Below, one piece after another: positions 43,364 through 51,571 of a stretch of 64,000 bases of DNA. Below the pieces are notes generated by a model. That model saw only the letters and a list, made by a program, of their open reading frames with translations. It made no database searches and was not told the DNA's origin. A program made the translations under genes and the position numbers. Origin of the DNA: Saprospiraceae bacterium (GTDB lineage: Bacteria > Bacteroidota > Bacteroidia > Chitinophagales > Saprospiraceae); the NCBI GenBank assembly GCA_020436935.1, contig JAGQWX010000001.1, positions 310,001 through 374,000 of the forward strand, given 5' to 3'. Every line of letters starts with the position of its first letter. Within the stretch, counting starts at the first letter, position 1.

Positions 43364-43724
43364 AAGATGCCCAGGCAATATGAGATTCTCCCAGAATGAC
43401 CTCAATCTTCCCTTCAAAAAATCCTGAAACCTCCTGCCTTACCTCATCGTGTATATATTTTGCAAGGAACTCTGTGGTGGTCAACAAACCTTTGAATTCT
43501 TCCTTTTCATCCAGGTTTTTGTAGTTGAGTTGAGCACACACTTTTTCAGCTATCTGATGTGCTTGTCCGATATCTATGACCACATTGTGTTCATCGAGAC
43601 TTTCAGATTTAAAAATCACATCTACCACGTAGGTTGCCCCATGCATGTGTTGTGCCGGCCCAAAAAAATCATGAGGCAAAGAATGGGCGATCATGATGTG
43701 TGTTCTTATTCCTACTTTAAACAT
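43353..43724 (-). CDS. PTPS/QueD-family homolog lacking the catalytic Cys
   Basis: A 123-residue T-fold protein. His14 (MIAHSL) and His28/His30 (QHMHGATYVVDV) keep the zinc ligands, but the position occupied by the catalytic Cys in classic QueD/PTPS (C-x3-HGH) is not Cys (FFGPAQHMH). It therefore cannot use the standard mechanism. It differs from the complete paralog at 758-1165. It lies 8 nt after the zinc-type dehydrogenase and overlaps the acyltransferase by 11 nt. Confidence 0.85.
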   Translation of the reverse strand: MFKVGIRTHIMIAHSLPHDFFGPAQHMHGATYVVDVIFKSESLDEHNVVIDIGQAHQIAEKVCAQLNYKNLDEKEEFKGLLTTTEFLAKYIHDEVRQEVSGFFEGKIEVILGESHIAWASYES

Positions 43725-43732
43725 TTATCCTT

Positions 43733-44674
43733 TCATTTTGCGTAATCAAAAACAAATATCGGCTTTCTGACCAAAAGGCCTTGTCTCAGCCGCTCAAAAA
43801 AACCTACAGCATCAGAAAATGGTACCAAATGGATGAGTTCGTCCAGAGCGTCAATTTGCTCAATCAATGAAGCGCAGTACACCTTTCTGCTGTTGAAATC
43901 ATATTCATCCCTTTGGTGCGGGGGAATATGGCTCACCTGACTGGCACGAATGGTGACGCGGTTATAGTGAAAATTTTCTCCAAGACTCAGCTGTACTTCA
44001 GAGGTGCCGTACCACGACAACTCTATCACCCGTCCATCCAAATCTGCGATGTCTATGGCTCTCTGAAGACCAGAAGCCGAGCATGAGGTGTGAAAAACTT
44101 TCTGATACAGACCATTCAATTCAACATTGAATCCCAATTCCTTAAGCAGTTCTTTCCTTTCGGAAACTTGCTCCAAAACATCTGCGTCTATACCATATAT
44201 TTCCCGCACAACCAGAGCCAGCATACAGCCGAGATTGCCTCCACCAATGATGGCCACACGATCTCCTTTGGAGAGTTCGGCATCCCAAATGGCGTTGACC
44301 ACCGTTTCCATATTGCTGATCAAAGCATATCTGGACAATGGAGCATTATTACCAAGTGGAAATAGTGCATCTGAAGGGGCAATAATTTTGCTGGAGTGGG
44401 GATGCATCATGTGGTAGGACTTACCGTCTTTGTCTGAAGCAACACAACTATATCCATAGGCCAAAGGAAAATCAAAGCTTCCCTTCATAAACGGAACCTT
44501 CATCTTTTCCCGAAGTGATGCCGGAACTCTTCCACCTGCTACCAGACGTTCTGTGCCTGTACTGATCATGGAAAATTGTGTCTCTAACAAGCTACCCTTA
44601 TCTGTTGCAAATTTTTCACTGATCAGCTGTGAGCTGAATGGGTCGATGTGCCACAGTGTTTGAGCAGTGAGCAT
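43733..44674 (-). CDS. Zinc-type medium-chain dehydrogenase homolog
   Basis: A 313-residue MDR-superfamily protein. It has an N-terminal GroES-like fold (ISTGTERLVAGGRVPASLREKM, FPLAYGYSCVA) and a Rossmann loop GGGNLGCML near 145. It matches the alcohol-dehydrogenase-like proteins that I recall occurring next to PTPS homologs in alphaproteobacteria. The typical catalytic-zinc Cys/His/Cys set is incomplete (no GHE motif), so hydride transfer may be zinc-independent. It starts 39 nt after ribA. Confidence 0.85.
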   Translation of the reverse strand: MLTAQTLWHIDPFSSQLISEKFATDKGSLLETQFSMISTGTERLVAGGRVPASLREKMKVPFMKGSFDFPLAYGYSCVASDKDGKSYHMMHPHSSKIIAPSDALFPLGNNAPLSRYALISNMETVVNAIWDAELSKGDRVAIIGGGNLGCMLALVVREIYGIDADVLEQVSERKELLKELGFNVELNGLYQKVFHTSCSASGLQRAIDIADLDGRVIELSWYGTSEVQLSLGENFHYNRVTIRASQVSHIPPHQRDEYDFNSRKVYCASLIEQIDALDELIHLVPFSDAVGFFERLRQGLLVRKPIFVFDYAK

Positions 44675-44713
44675 AGGTGATTTTTGATCTTCCTAAAATA
44701 CAATAAAAGGAGG

Positions 44714-45313
44714 TCAGATGTCCAGAAAGTGACCAAAAACGTCCTTTTTGGTTTTGAGATAGCCTTCATTTTCCTTTTTGGCTTTCACCACGACGGGAAT
44801 ACGTTGATCGACAACGATTCCACTTCCTTCAAAAGCAGATATTTTGTCCGGGTTATTGGTCAACAAATTGATCCTGGTGACACCGAGGTCTTTCAAAATA
44901 GTGATGGCATCGCTATAACTGCGTTCGTCGATTTTAAAACCCAAGGCAATATTGGCTTCGGCAGTATCCATACCCAGGTCTTGTTTTTCGTAAGCATGCA
45001 GTTTGTTGATGATGCCAATGCCTCTTCCTTCTTGCCTGAGATAGATCACCACACCTCCGTTTTTGGCTATATAATCCATACTAATGGACAGCTGCTCTCC
45101 ACACTCACATCTGTTGGATTTGAAAATATCTCCCGTAATACACTCTGAGTGCACCCTTACATTTATTGTCTTTTCAAAATCAAGTGGATCCCTGAGAAGT
45201 GCAAAATGAGGCATTCTGTCTTCAGCCTCCGAAGAATATGCTTTCATAATAAAAGGACCCCAGTCAGTTGGAATTACTGCTTCGCCCTGAATTTTTAATG
45301 CCGGTTCGGTCAT
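44714..45313 (-). CDS. ribA: GTP cyclohydrolase II (stand-alone RibA)
   Basis: A 199-residue enzyme opening GTP to 2,5-diamino-6-ribosylamino-4(3H)-pyrimidinone 5'-phosphate. Zinc ligands Cys58, Cys69 and Cys71 (SECITGDIFKSNRCECG) and the catalytic RQEGRGIG (93-100) are intact, as is LLTNNPDK. Many Bacteroidota carry RibA fused to RibB; here it stands alone, without other rib genes but with a PTPS homolog and a dehydrogenase downstream. It may thus feed riboflavin synthesis, or the neighbouring genes' product. Confidence 0.95.
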   Translation of the reverse strand: MTEPALKIQGEAVIPTDWGPFIMKAYSSEAEDRMPHFALLRDPLDFEKTINVRVHSECITGDIFKSNRCECGEQLSISMDYIAKNGGVVIYLRQEGRGIGIINKLHAYEKQDLGMDTAEANIALGFKIDERSYSDAITILKDLGVTRINLLTNNPDKISAFEGSGIVVDQRIPVVVKAKKENEGYLKTKKDVFGHFLDI

Positions 45314-45362
45314 AACCTTTTACTTTAGGTGTTTCCTTTTAGGGGAAACATTTCACATTAAA

Positions 45363-46244
45363 CTACCCAATGGCCTTTAATGTTTCTTCTAGTTTTTTAA
45401 AATTACCTTCTGACAAAGGCGACAAAGGAAGTCTTACATCTTTTGTGCTGATGATGCCTAGCGCATTCATCGCTGCTTTTATACCAACGGGATTACCTTC
45501 TATGTACAACCACTTGTGCAAATCATAGGTGTCATAGTTGAGTTGTCTGGCAGTTCCAAAGTCTCCGCTCATGGCGGCTTTCACCATGGATGAAAACTGT
45601 TTTGGCAGTGCATTGGCTATTACAGAGATGACACCTTCTCCCCCACACGCAATCATAGGTAAAGCTACCTCGTCATCACCCGATGTAACAAAAAAGCCCG
45701 TGGGTCTGTTTTTGAGAATTCTTGTAGTCTGAATAAGGTCTCCGCTCGCTTCCTTGATGCCTATGATGTTTGGTGCATCGTTTGCAAGTTTTACGGTAGT
45801 CTCCCATTCCATATTGGATCTGGTTCTTCCAGGCACATTGTACAGAATGATTGGTACCGGCGAAACTTCCGATATCGCCATATAGTGTTTGTAGATGCCT
45901 TCCTGGCTTGGCTTTACGTAAGCAGGAGATGATGAAAGTATGGCATCTATGCCTGTAAAATCATAAGCTTTGATTCTCGCCACCAGTTCCCTGGTATTGT
46001 TGCCTGTGAAGTTACCAGCGACGATGGGCACCCTCTTGTTGACCTTTTCAATAATAAAGTCTAGTACTTTTTTGCTTTCTTCAGCATCCAGTGTTGCTGT
46101 CTCACCAGTACTTCCGAGCCCTACCACATAATCTACACCCCCTTCTATCACGTGCTCGATGACTCTTTCCAAAGAATCAAAATCTATTTCATCACCTACA
46201 AAGGGCGTTATCAATGCAACTCCGGTGCCCAAAAATTTACTCAT
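45363..46244 (-). CDS. dapA: 4-hydroxy-tetrahydrodipicolinate synthase
   Basis: A 293-residue class I aldolase condensing pyruvate with aspartate semialdehyde in lysine/diaminopimelate synthesis. The Schiff-base Lys164 is in GIKEASGD, Tyr135 in LYNVPGRT, and GSTGE is at 44-48. A -7 box TATTTTTG lies at 46306-46313. dapD is 0.9 kb away on the opposite strand. Confidence 0.97.
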   Translation of the reverse strand: MSKFLGTGVALITPFVGDEIDFDSLERVIEHVIEGGVDYVVGLGSTGETATLDAEESKKVLDFIIEKVNKRVPIVAGNFTGNNTRELVARIKAYDFTGIDAILSSSPAYVKPSQEGIYKHYMAISEVSPVPIILYNVPGRTRSNMEWETTVKLANDAPNIIGIKEASGDLIQTTRILKNRPTGFFVTSGDDEVALPMIACGGEGVISVIANALPKQFSSMVKAAMSGDFGTARQLNYDTYDLHKWLYIEGNPVGIKAAMNALGIISTKDVRLPLSPLSEGNFKKLEETLKAIG

Positions 46245-46305
46245 TAAAAATTACTTTCGGTTAATAGATGTTTTGTAAAAAATGAATGCTTGCCTAAAAA
46301 GACTG

Positions 46306-46313
46306 CAAAAATA
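46306..46313 (-). promoter_or_regulatory. -7 element for dapA
   Basis: Minus-strand TATTTTTG matches TAnnTTTG, 61 nt upstream of the dapA ATG; no clear -33 TTG. Confidence 0.35.
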
Positions 46314-46406
46314 GGAAACTTCATATTAAGTTGATGCTTGCACACTTTTTGAAAAACAATAATTGAGCCTTTGTTGCGACAAATGTTGTTTTTTCACAAA
46401 AAAGTG

Positions 46407-46928
46407 TCAGGCGTGTTTGCGTGTACCAAACAATAGCTTTGATGCGCTTTCCAGTAAATAGCTGAACTGTCCGTTGATATCTTCTTTAGAATCGATGCAA
46501 AAATCAAGATACGGAACGAATTCTTTGTGGGCAAATCCCAGTTTAACCCCAGACTTCACCGTTCTTAAAATATACTCTGCAGGTAGGCTCACATCTTTGA
46601 ACAAGAAATAACAAATGTCATAATTGTCCTCCAGGAAGTAGTTGCAGGACTCTGATTTTGGCACGCCATACCAGTTTACATTCTTCGAGCCGATGGTATA
46701 TGACTTTTCTTCATCCGTCAAATGAGCATTTTTTAATTTGAGCTGAAGTAAGTTGATCTTATTGTTGTTGGACTTTTCTTTAAGTATAAAATCATTGAGC
46801 TTTCTGAAATCTTCACAAACATCAGTTACTATGCCAATGTGCTTATTGGTTCTGCCTTGAAAATAATGTGACTGTTGTACCTGGGGTACAAGAGACCTTT
46901 CAAACCACCACCTTTTGATTCCCGCCAT
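46407..46928 (-). CDS. DUF6913-like conserved protein
   Basis: A 173-residue soluble protein. HIGIVTDVCEDFRKLNDFI, NVNWYGVPKS, DNYDICYFLFKD, LPAEYILRTVKSGVKLGFA and KEDINGQFSYLLESA recur in Bacteroidota proteins of this unnamed family (I think DUF6913). No catalytic motif is evident. It has a TATCTTTG -7 box at 46962-46969 and stands between dapA and dapD without overlaps. Confidence 0.65.
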   Translation of the reverse strand: MAGIKRWWFERSLVPQVQQSHYFQGRTNKHIGIVTDVCEDFRKLNDFILKEKSNNNKINLLQLKLKNAHLTDEEKSYTIGSKNVNWYGVPKSESCNYFLEDNYDICYFLFKDVSLPAEYILRTVKSGVKLGFAHKEFVPYLDFCIDSKEDINGQFSYLLESASKLLFGTRKHA

Positions 46929-46961
46929 GTGCGCTACATCGGTTTTTGATTATACCGGCCG

Positions 46962-46969
46962 CAAAGATA
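46962..46969 (-). promoter_or_regulatory. -7 element for the DUF6913-like gene
   Basis: Minus-strand TATCTTTG matches TAnnTTTG, 33 nt before the ATG; no -33 TTG. Confidence 0.4.
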
Positions 46970-47079
46970 TACAAGTAGAAGCATATTTTATGCGTTTAAA
47001 ATCCCTTACGGCTGTGTAAGTATAAACAAGATGGTCCAAAATTTCACAGCATTTATCTCAATTTCTTAACCGAATGGCC

Positions 47080-47087
47080 TACTTTTG
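47080..47087 (+). promoter_or_regulatory. -7 element that excludes the upstream dapD ATG
   Basis: TACTTTTG matches TAnnTTTG and lies after the ATG at 47074 but 22 nt before the GTG at 47110. If real, transcription begins near 47094, so translation must start at 47110. Confidence 0.5.
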
Positions 47088-47109
47088 CGCATTCAAAAAA
47101 ATTATCAAC

Positions 47110-47928
47110 GTGGAAGATTTAAAGATTCAAATAGAAAGTATCTGGGACGACAGAACCAAACTTCATGAAGCTGCATCTCAGGAGGCCATCAGAGAAGTGG
47201 TAGAAATGGTCGACAAAGGAAAACTCAGAGTTGCACAGCCAACAGAGGATGGCAACTGGCAAGTGAATGACTGGGTAAAAAAGGCGATCGTATTGTTTTT
47301 TCCCATTCAGAAAATGGAAACGATTGAGGTTGGACCTTTTGAATTCCACGATAAGATTCCACTCAAAAAAGAGTATGCCTCTCAGGGCGTAAGGGTTGTC
47401 CCTCATGCAATTGCCAGATATGGCTGTTTCATCGAAAGTGGGGCTATATTGATGCCAAGCTATGTCAATATTGGAGCTTATGTAGGTTCGGGTACCATGG
47501 TGGATACCTGGGCTACAGTGGGTTCATGCGCGCAAATAGGACAGCACGTACACCTTTCGGGTGGTGTAGGAATCGGTGGTGTACTTGAACCACCTCAAGC
47601 AAGCCCGACCATCATCGAAGACAATTGTTTCATTGGCTCGAGATGTATCGTGGTAGAAGGTGTGAGGGTAAGGAAAGAAGCGGTACTAGGCGCTAATGTG
47701 GTCCTGACCCAAAGTACACACATCATCGATGTCACCGGACCAGAACCGGTAAAATACATCGGCGAAGTACCTGAAAGGTCTGTTGTCATCCCAGGTAGCT
47801 ATATGAAAAAATTTCCTGCAGGAGAATATGGTGTAAACTGTGCACTCATCATCGGTACAAGAAAAGAAAGTACAGATAAAAAAGTTTCACTCAATGATGC
47901 GCTGAGAGACCATAGCGTAGCAGTGTAA
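47110..47928 (+). CDS. dapD: Tetrahydrodipicolinate N-succinyltransferase
   Basis: A 272-residue left-handed beta-helix (hexapeptide) acyltransferase of the succinylase branch of lysine synthesis. GVRVVPHAIARYGCFIESG, SYVNIGAYVGSGTMVDTWA, GGVGIGGVLEPPQA and VIPGSYMKKF are diagnostic. The GTG at 47110 gives the family length and N-terminus (VEDLKIQIESIWDDR) and follows a -7 box; an ATG at 47074 would add 12 residues unlike the family. A strong terminator follows at 47947-47990. Confidence 0.95.
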   Translation: MEDLKIQIESIWDDRTKLHEAASQEAIREVVEMVDKGKLRVAQPTEDGNWQVNDWVKKAIVLFFPIQKMETIEVGPFEFHDKIPLKKEYASQGVRVVPHAIARYGCFIESGAILMPSYVNIGAYVGSGTMVDTWATVGSCAQIGQHVHLSGGVGIGGVLEPPQASPTIIEDNCFIGSRCIVVEGVRVRKEAVLGANVVLTQSTHIIDVTGPEPVKYIGEVPERSVVIPGSYMKKFPAGEYGVNCALIIGTRKESTDKKVSLNDALRDHSVAV

Positions 47929-47946
47929 TAAAATTTTTAATCTTAT

Positions 47947-47990
47947 AAAATGGCCCCTGATTCAGCTGGTTTGAGTCAGGGGCCATTTAT
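47947..47990 (+). terminator. Strong terminator after dapD
   Basis: AAAATGGCCCCTGA pairs with TCAGGGGCCATTT around about 14 nt, followed by T's, 18 nt past the dapD stop. Confidence 0.85.
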
Positions 47991-48145
47991 TTAATGTTAG
48001 ATTCCTGTTTTTATTTAGCCTGTAAAATTCAAAAAGTACCTGCTTTTTGCATTCAATAATGAGATGACCTTATCTTAGCACCGATAATATGCCCAGCTGT
48101 AGTAGCCTGGTATAAAAAGATGTAGACCTATTAATTGTAATATCC

Positions 48146-49363
48146 ATGTATCCGGATCTTTCCTATCTTTTCCATGACCTGTTTGGCTCACAGCCCGACA
48201 ATTGGACCTCCGTTTTCAAGAGCTTTGGTCTGATGCTTGCACTGGCTTTTGTGGCATGTGCCTGGCTGCTGAAAAGTGAATTGAGACGACTTGAAACAGA
48301 AGGAAAACTAAGCCCGCAACCCGGAAAAATCAAATCCGAATATGCGTTATCTGATCTGATCCTCAATGCCATAGTCACAACGGTTATTGGTGCAAAGATT
48401 CCCTATATCATTGGTCATTTCACAGAGTTTAAGTCCAATCCGGCATCAGTAATATTCTCTAAGCTTGGCAATTGGCCTATCGGTATCGTCATTGGTGCTG
48501 CAATGGCTGCATATCTCTATTTTACCAAATACTCGCGTCAGAAACCGGCAGTGGAAACAAAGGTTTTGGTACATCCCCACGAGAAAACGATGGATATCAT
48601 TTTCCTTGCAGCCATCTCGGGAGTCGTAGGTTCCAGGCTTTTTTCCATCCTAGAGAATCTTGATGACTTTATTAGAGATCCGATAGGCAATCTGTTCAGC
48701 GGCAGTGGACTTACCGTTTATGGTGGATTGATCCTTGCCTTCATTACTGTGTATTATTATGTGAAAAAAGCAGGAATAAAACCCATTTATATGATGGATA
48801 TCGCCGGCATGGGCATCCTGCTGGGCTATGCCATCGGAAGAATAGGATGTCAGATTGCGGGAGATGGAGATTGGGGCATTGTCGCTGCACCACAACCAGA
48901 ATGGTGGTTCCTTCCTGACTGGCTTTGGTCGTACACCTATCCCAACAACGTCGCTACTGAAGGTATACCTATGGCCGGATGCGATGGGGAAGCTTTTGCT
49001 GCTGCCCGTGGATATGCAGAAGATCGGTGTCTGCAAACTTGTGGCATGAGGTATTGTCTGGAACTTGCACAGCCGGTCTATCCAACTCCCGTCTATGAAA
49101 CTATACTTTCTCTGATCGGTTTTGGTATGCTGTGGCTGATGCGAAAGAAGATCAAGATCGCCGGCATTCTTTTTTTCATATACATGATTTATAATGGAAT
49201 AGAGCGCTTTTTCATTGAAACCATCCGCGTCAATGAAAAATACAATTACTTCGGTGTAGAATGGTCTCAGGCGCAATACATATCCATCGGATTTGTCCTG
49301 GTTGGGTTGGCAGGCGTTTTGTATTTATCGAGGAAGAAACCCGGATGGGAAAATGCTGCGTGA
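48146..49363 (+). CDS. Divergent prolipoprotein diacylglyceryl transferase (Lgt) family protein
   Basis: A 405-residue multi-pass membrane protein of the Lgt family, longer than the usual 270-290 because of an inserted periplasmic loop around 245-320 rich in Cys and Trp. GYAIGRIGCQIAGDGDWG matches the Arg/Glu region, but the segment corresponding to the essential His103 of E. coli (SFHGG) reads TVYGG. It may be a second Lgt paralog with altered chemistry. It overlaps a GT25 gene by 11 nt. Confidence 0.85.
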   Translation: MYPDLSYLFHDLFGSQPDNWTSVFKSFGLMLALAFVACAWLLKSELRRLETEGKLSPQPGKIKSEYALSDLILNAIVTTVIGAKIPYIIGHFTEFKSNPASVIFSKLGNWPIGIVIGAAMAAYLYFTKYSRQKPAVETKVLVHPHEKTMDIIFLAAISGVVGSRLFSILENLDDFIRDPIGNLFSGSGLTVYGGLILAFITVYYYVKKAGIKPIYMMDIAGMGILLGYAIGRIGCQIAGDGDWGIVAAPQPEWWFLPDWLWSYTYPNNVATEGIPMAGCDGEAFAAARGYAEDRCLQTCGMRYCLELAQPVYPTPVYETILSLIGFGMLWLMRKKIKIAGILFFIYMIYNGIERFFIETIRVNEKYNYFGVEWSQAQYISIGFVLVGLAGVLYLSRKKPGWENAA

Positions 49364-50108
49364 GCCTGAACTTTCCAAAGAGGGCGTCTATGTCATCCAC
49401 GTATTAAAAGGCTATGAGCTCCATGAACAGCGCATCAGACGCACATTCAAGACCTTTGATCTCAGTCACGCTTTTATCACGGAAGGTGATCCGTCCTTGT
49501 TTACAAACGATGTGCTGAATGCTTATTTTATTCCCGGAATAAAGGAAAAGCTACAAACCGGCATTCTTTCCTGTACGCTCAATCACTTTTTTGCATACGA
49601 GGCTCTGATCAAAGACCAACTATCATATGCCATCGTTTTTGAAAACGACCCCTTTTTTATGCTTCATTTCACCGAAAACCTGCACAAATTTCTTGAGGAA
49701 AGAAAACAACTTCCACCGGGACACATCATTTCCCTGGAAAACTCAACCTTGCGTTTCCCTTCATTCTTTCAAAAAAAGAAAGGAAAGTGTTTATACAAAG
49801 CCCGATCCGGAAGAATGGCCGGAGCTTACATCATAGATCATCTCGGAGCTCAAAAAATCCTGGAATACACCAAAAAAATGAAGTGCAACAATGTGATTGA
49901 CTGGTGGCACAACCATTTGATAGATGAGGGCATTGTGGACATGTATTGGGCTCACCCGCCCATCGTAGAGCAGGGATCTCACAATGGCAGAATGCAGGGA
50001 GCTATCTCCACAAAATCAAAGTCTGTTTTCCGTCTTTTAGCCTGGGAAATACAAAAATTCTACAAGTCGAACATTGGTCGACTAAGAGATCAAAAAGATA
50101 TATACTGA
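49353..50108 (+). CDS. GT25-family glycosyltransferase
   Basis: A 251-residue LPS/glycoprotein glycosyltransferase of the GT25 family. GVYVIHVLKGYELHEQRIRRTF, a glycine-containing turn then TGILSCTLNHFFAYEAL, the acidic AIVFENDPFF (replacing ED-D) and AGAYIIDHLGAQKIL are the expected blocks. ATG 49353 overlaps the Lgt-like gene by 11 nt. It is probably involved in envelope glycan assembly. Confidence 0.85.
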   Translation: MLREPELSKEGVYVIHVLKGYELHEQRIRRTFKTFDLSHAFITEGDPSLFTNDVLNAYFIPGIKEKLQTGILSCTLNHFFAYEALIKDQLSYAIVFENDPFFMLHFTENLHKFLEERKQLPPGHIISLENSTLRFPSFFQKKKGKCLYKARSGRMAGAYIIDHLGAQKILEYTKKMKCNNVIDWWHNHLIDEGIVDMYWAHPPIVEQGSHNGRMQGAISTKSKSVFRLLAWEIQKFYKSNIGRLRDQKDIY

Positions 50109-50266
50109 TCGAAATATGGAATGTCCATTTTGCATGTGATGATAAAATGAGTCAGATCGAGGCACAAAACGCAGCTGCAGTGGTGCCTCCATCGAGTATT
50201 TGTAACGAATAGATGGATCATTCTGCCAGCACGAATGTGGACAATTCTATTTTCGTGCAGTATTTA

Positions 50267-51454
50267 CTATATACTGATGACTTTCAGCTCTACCCGTTGA
50301 TTCTTGCGCCTACCTTCAGCCGTAGCATCATTGGCAATGCGTTTTCGCTTTCCATAGCCTTTGTAGGTGATGGCAGAGCCCTTTACTCCTTTTTGAATGA
50401 GAAAGTCATAAACGGCTTTCGCGCGCTCGGTAGAAAGTTTGTCACAATACGAAGCCGGAGGAATGCCGTTGGTATGTCCACCAATTTCTAAGGTCACATT
50501 TTTATTTTCCACCAAAAAGTCAGCGATCTCGTCCAAAACTTCATAGGACTCTTTTGTTATCCCGGAAGAGTCTGCCTTGAAATAGAGGTTTTTGATCTCT
50601 ATTGTTGTTCCTGCTTTTATTTTTTTGATGTCGAGCTCTTCAAGAATTTTCTTCTTGGACTTGTCATCATTGTTTTCCGTAACGACTGCGGGCTTGGTTT
50701 CTGATTTGGTAATGGCTTCTTCAACCCTTGTCCTCTTGTGTGGTGGTAAGTTGCTGACCTTGTCATTCTTTGGCGAATTGTTGGCCACAACTTCTTCATC
50801 AGGACATGGAATCACTTTGATATTGGTCAACTTATCCATGAGGATGTGACCGTTGTAGGGCAAGATGACAGGAACCTTATAATATGCTTCTACTAGCAAA
50901 TATCTATAATCTGACCTTGGTTTGAAGGTAAAGTCATATACCTTCCACTGATTGTTGTCTACAGGCGGTGATTCTGCAAGTAATTCTCTGTCATTACAAA
51001 ATCCTGTGCCTCCCCATATACGGAGCACCGCCGGACGGGTATAATTCTGTTCCTGTTCTGTAAGTCTGGACCTTGAAAGGTATTGTGGAGATTTGGCAAG
51101 TGCTACAGTCATAGAATAACACTTTCCTGCTTGCAATGGGCTGGTAAGTCTTTGTGCTACTCCTTCGTAAGTGTCATTGTCTCTTACCACCATACCGATG
51201 TACGTTTTACCGTCGTATGCAGCTATCTCATTGTTCCAAAACCCTCCCGGATGTATATCGGGTGGAGTCTCCTGGCTAAACCTCAGCAAGCCGCAATCAT
51301 ACCAGCCTTTGATGTCGATGTTGATATTGCCCCCACTTCTGGGAATGTCCTCAAACGATCCATTGATGATTGGAATCTCCAGCACATCCTGTGCACGGCT
51401 TAGCATTCCAAACCACATCAAAACGGATAATATTAATAATCTTTTCTGCAACAT
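50267..51454 (-). CDS. OmpA-family outer-membrane protein
   Basis: A 395-residue exported protein (signal peptide to about SRAQD). Residues 25-215 form a carbohydrate-binding-like beta-sandwich (INGSFEDIP, KGWYDCG, then a jelly-roll pattern). A Lys/Glu-rich linker (225-280) follows, then an OmpA peptidoglycan-binding domain (about 290-395; LEIGGHTNG, LSTERAKAVYDFL, GYGKRKRIAND, RRKNQRVELKV). It should tether the outer membrane to the cell wall while exposing the N-terminal domain. Confidence 0.9.
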   Translation of the reverse strand: MLQKRLLILSVLMWFGMLSRAQDVLEIPIINGSFEDIPRSGGNINIDIKGWYDCGLLRFSQETPPDIHPGGFWNNEIAAYDGKTYIGMVVRDNDTYEGVAQRLTSPLQAGKCYSMTVALAKSPQYLSRSRLTEQEQNYTRPAVLRIWGGTGFCNDRELLAESPPVDNNQWKVYDFTFKPRSDYRYLLVEAYYKVPVILPYNGHILMDKLTNIKVIPCPDEEVVANNSPKNDKVSNLPPHKRTRVEEAITKSETKPAVVTENNDDKSKKKILEELDIKKIKAGTTIEIKNLYFKADSSGITKESYEVLDEIADFLVENKNVTLEIGGHTNGIPPASYCDKLSTERAKAVYDFLIQKGVKGSAITYKGYGKRKRIANDATAEGRRKNQRVELKVISI

Positions 51455-51571
51455 TCAGATAATAAACCTTAGTTACTTCTTTAATCGTAATTACTGGTCA
51501 AAAACTCCTTTCCAACTCTAACTTTAAAATATCATTAACTATTGCCCAACATGTTCTTTAGCCTTTCAAAG

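Noticed and set aside
47074-47109. ATG 47074 as dapD start.
   Set aside because: It lies before the -7 element TACTTTTG and adds residues that do not match the family; GTG 47110 is preferred.
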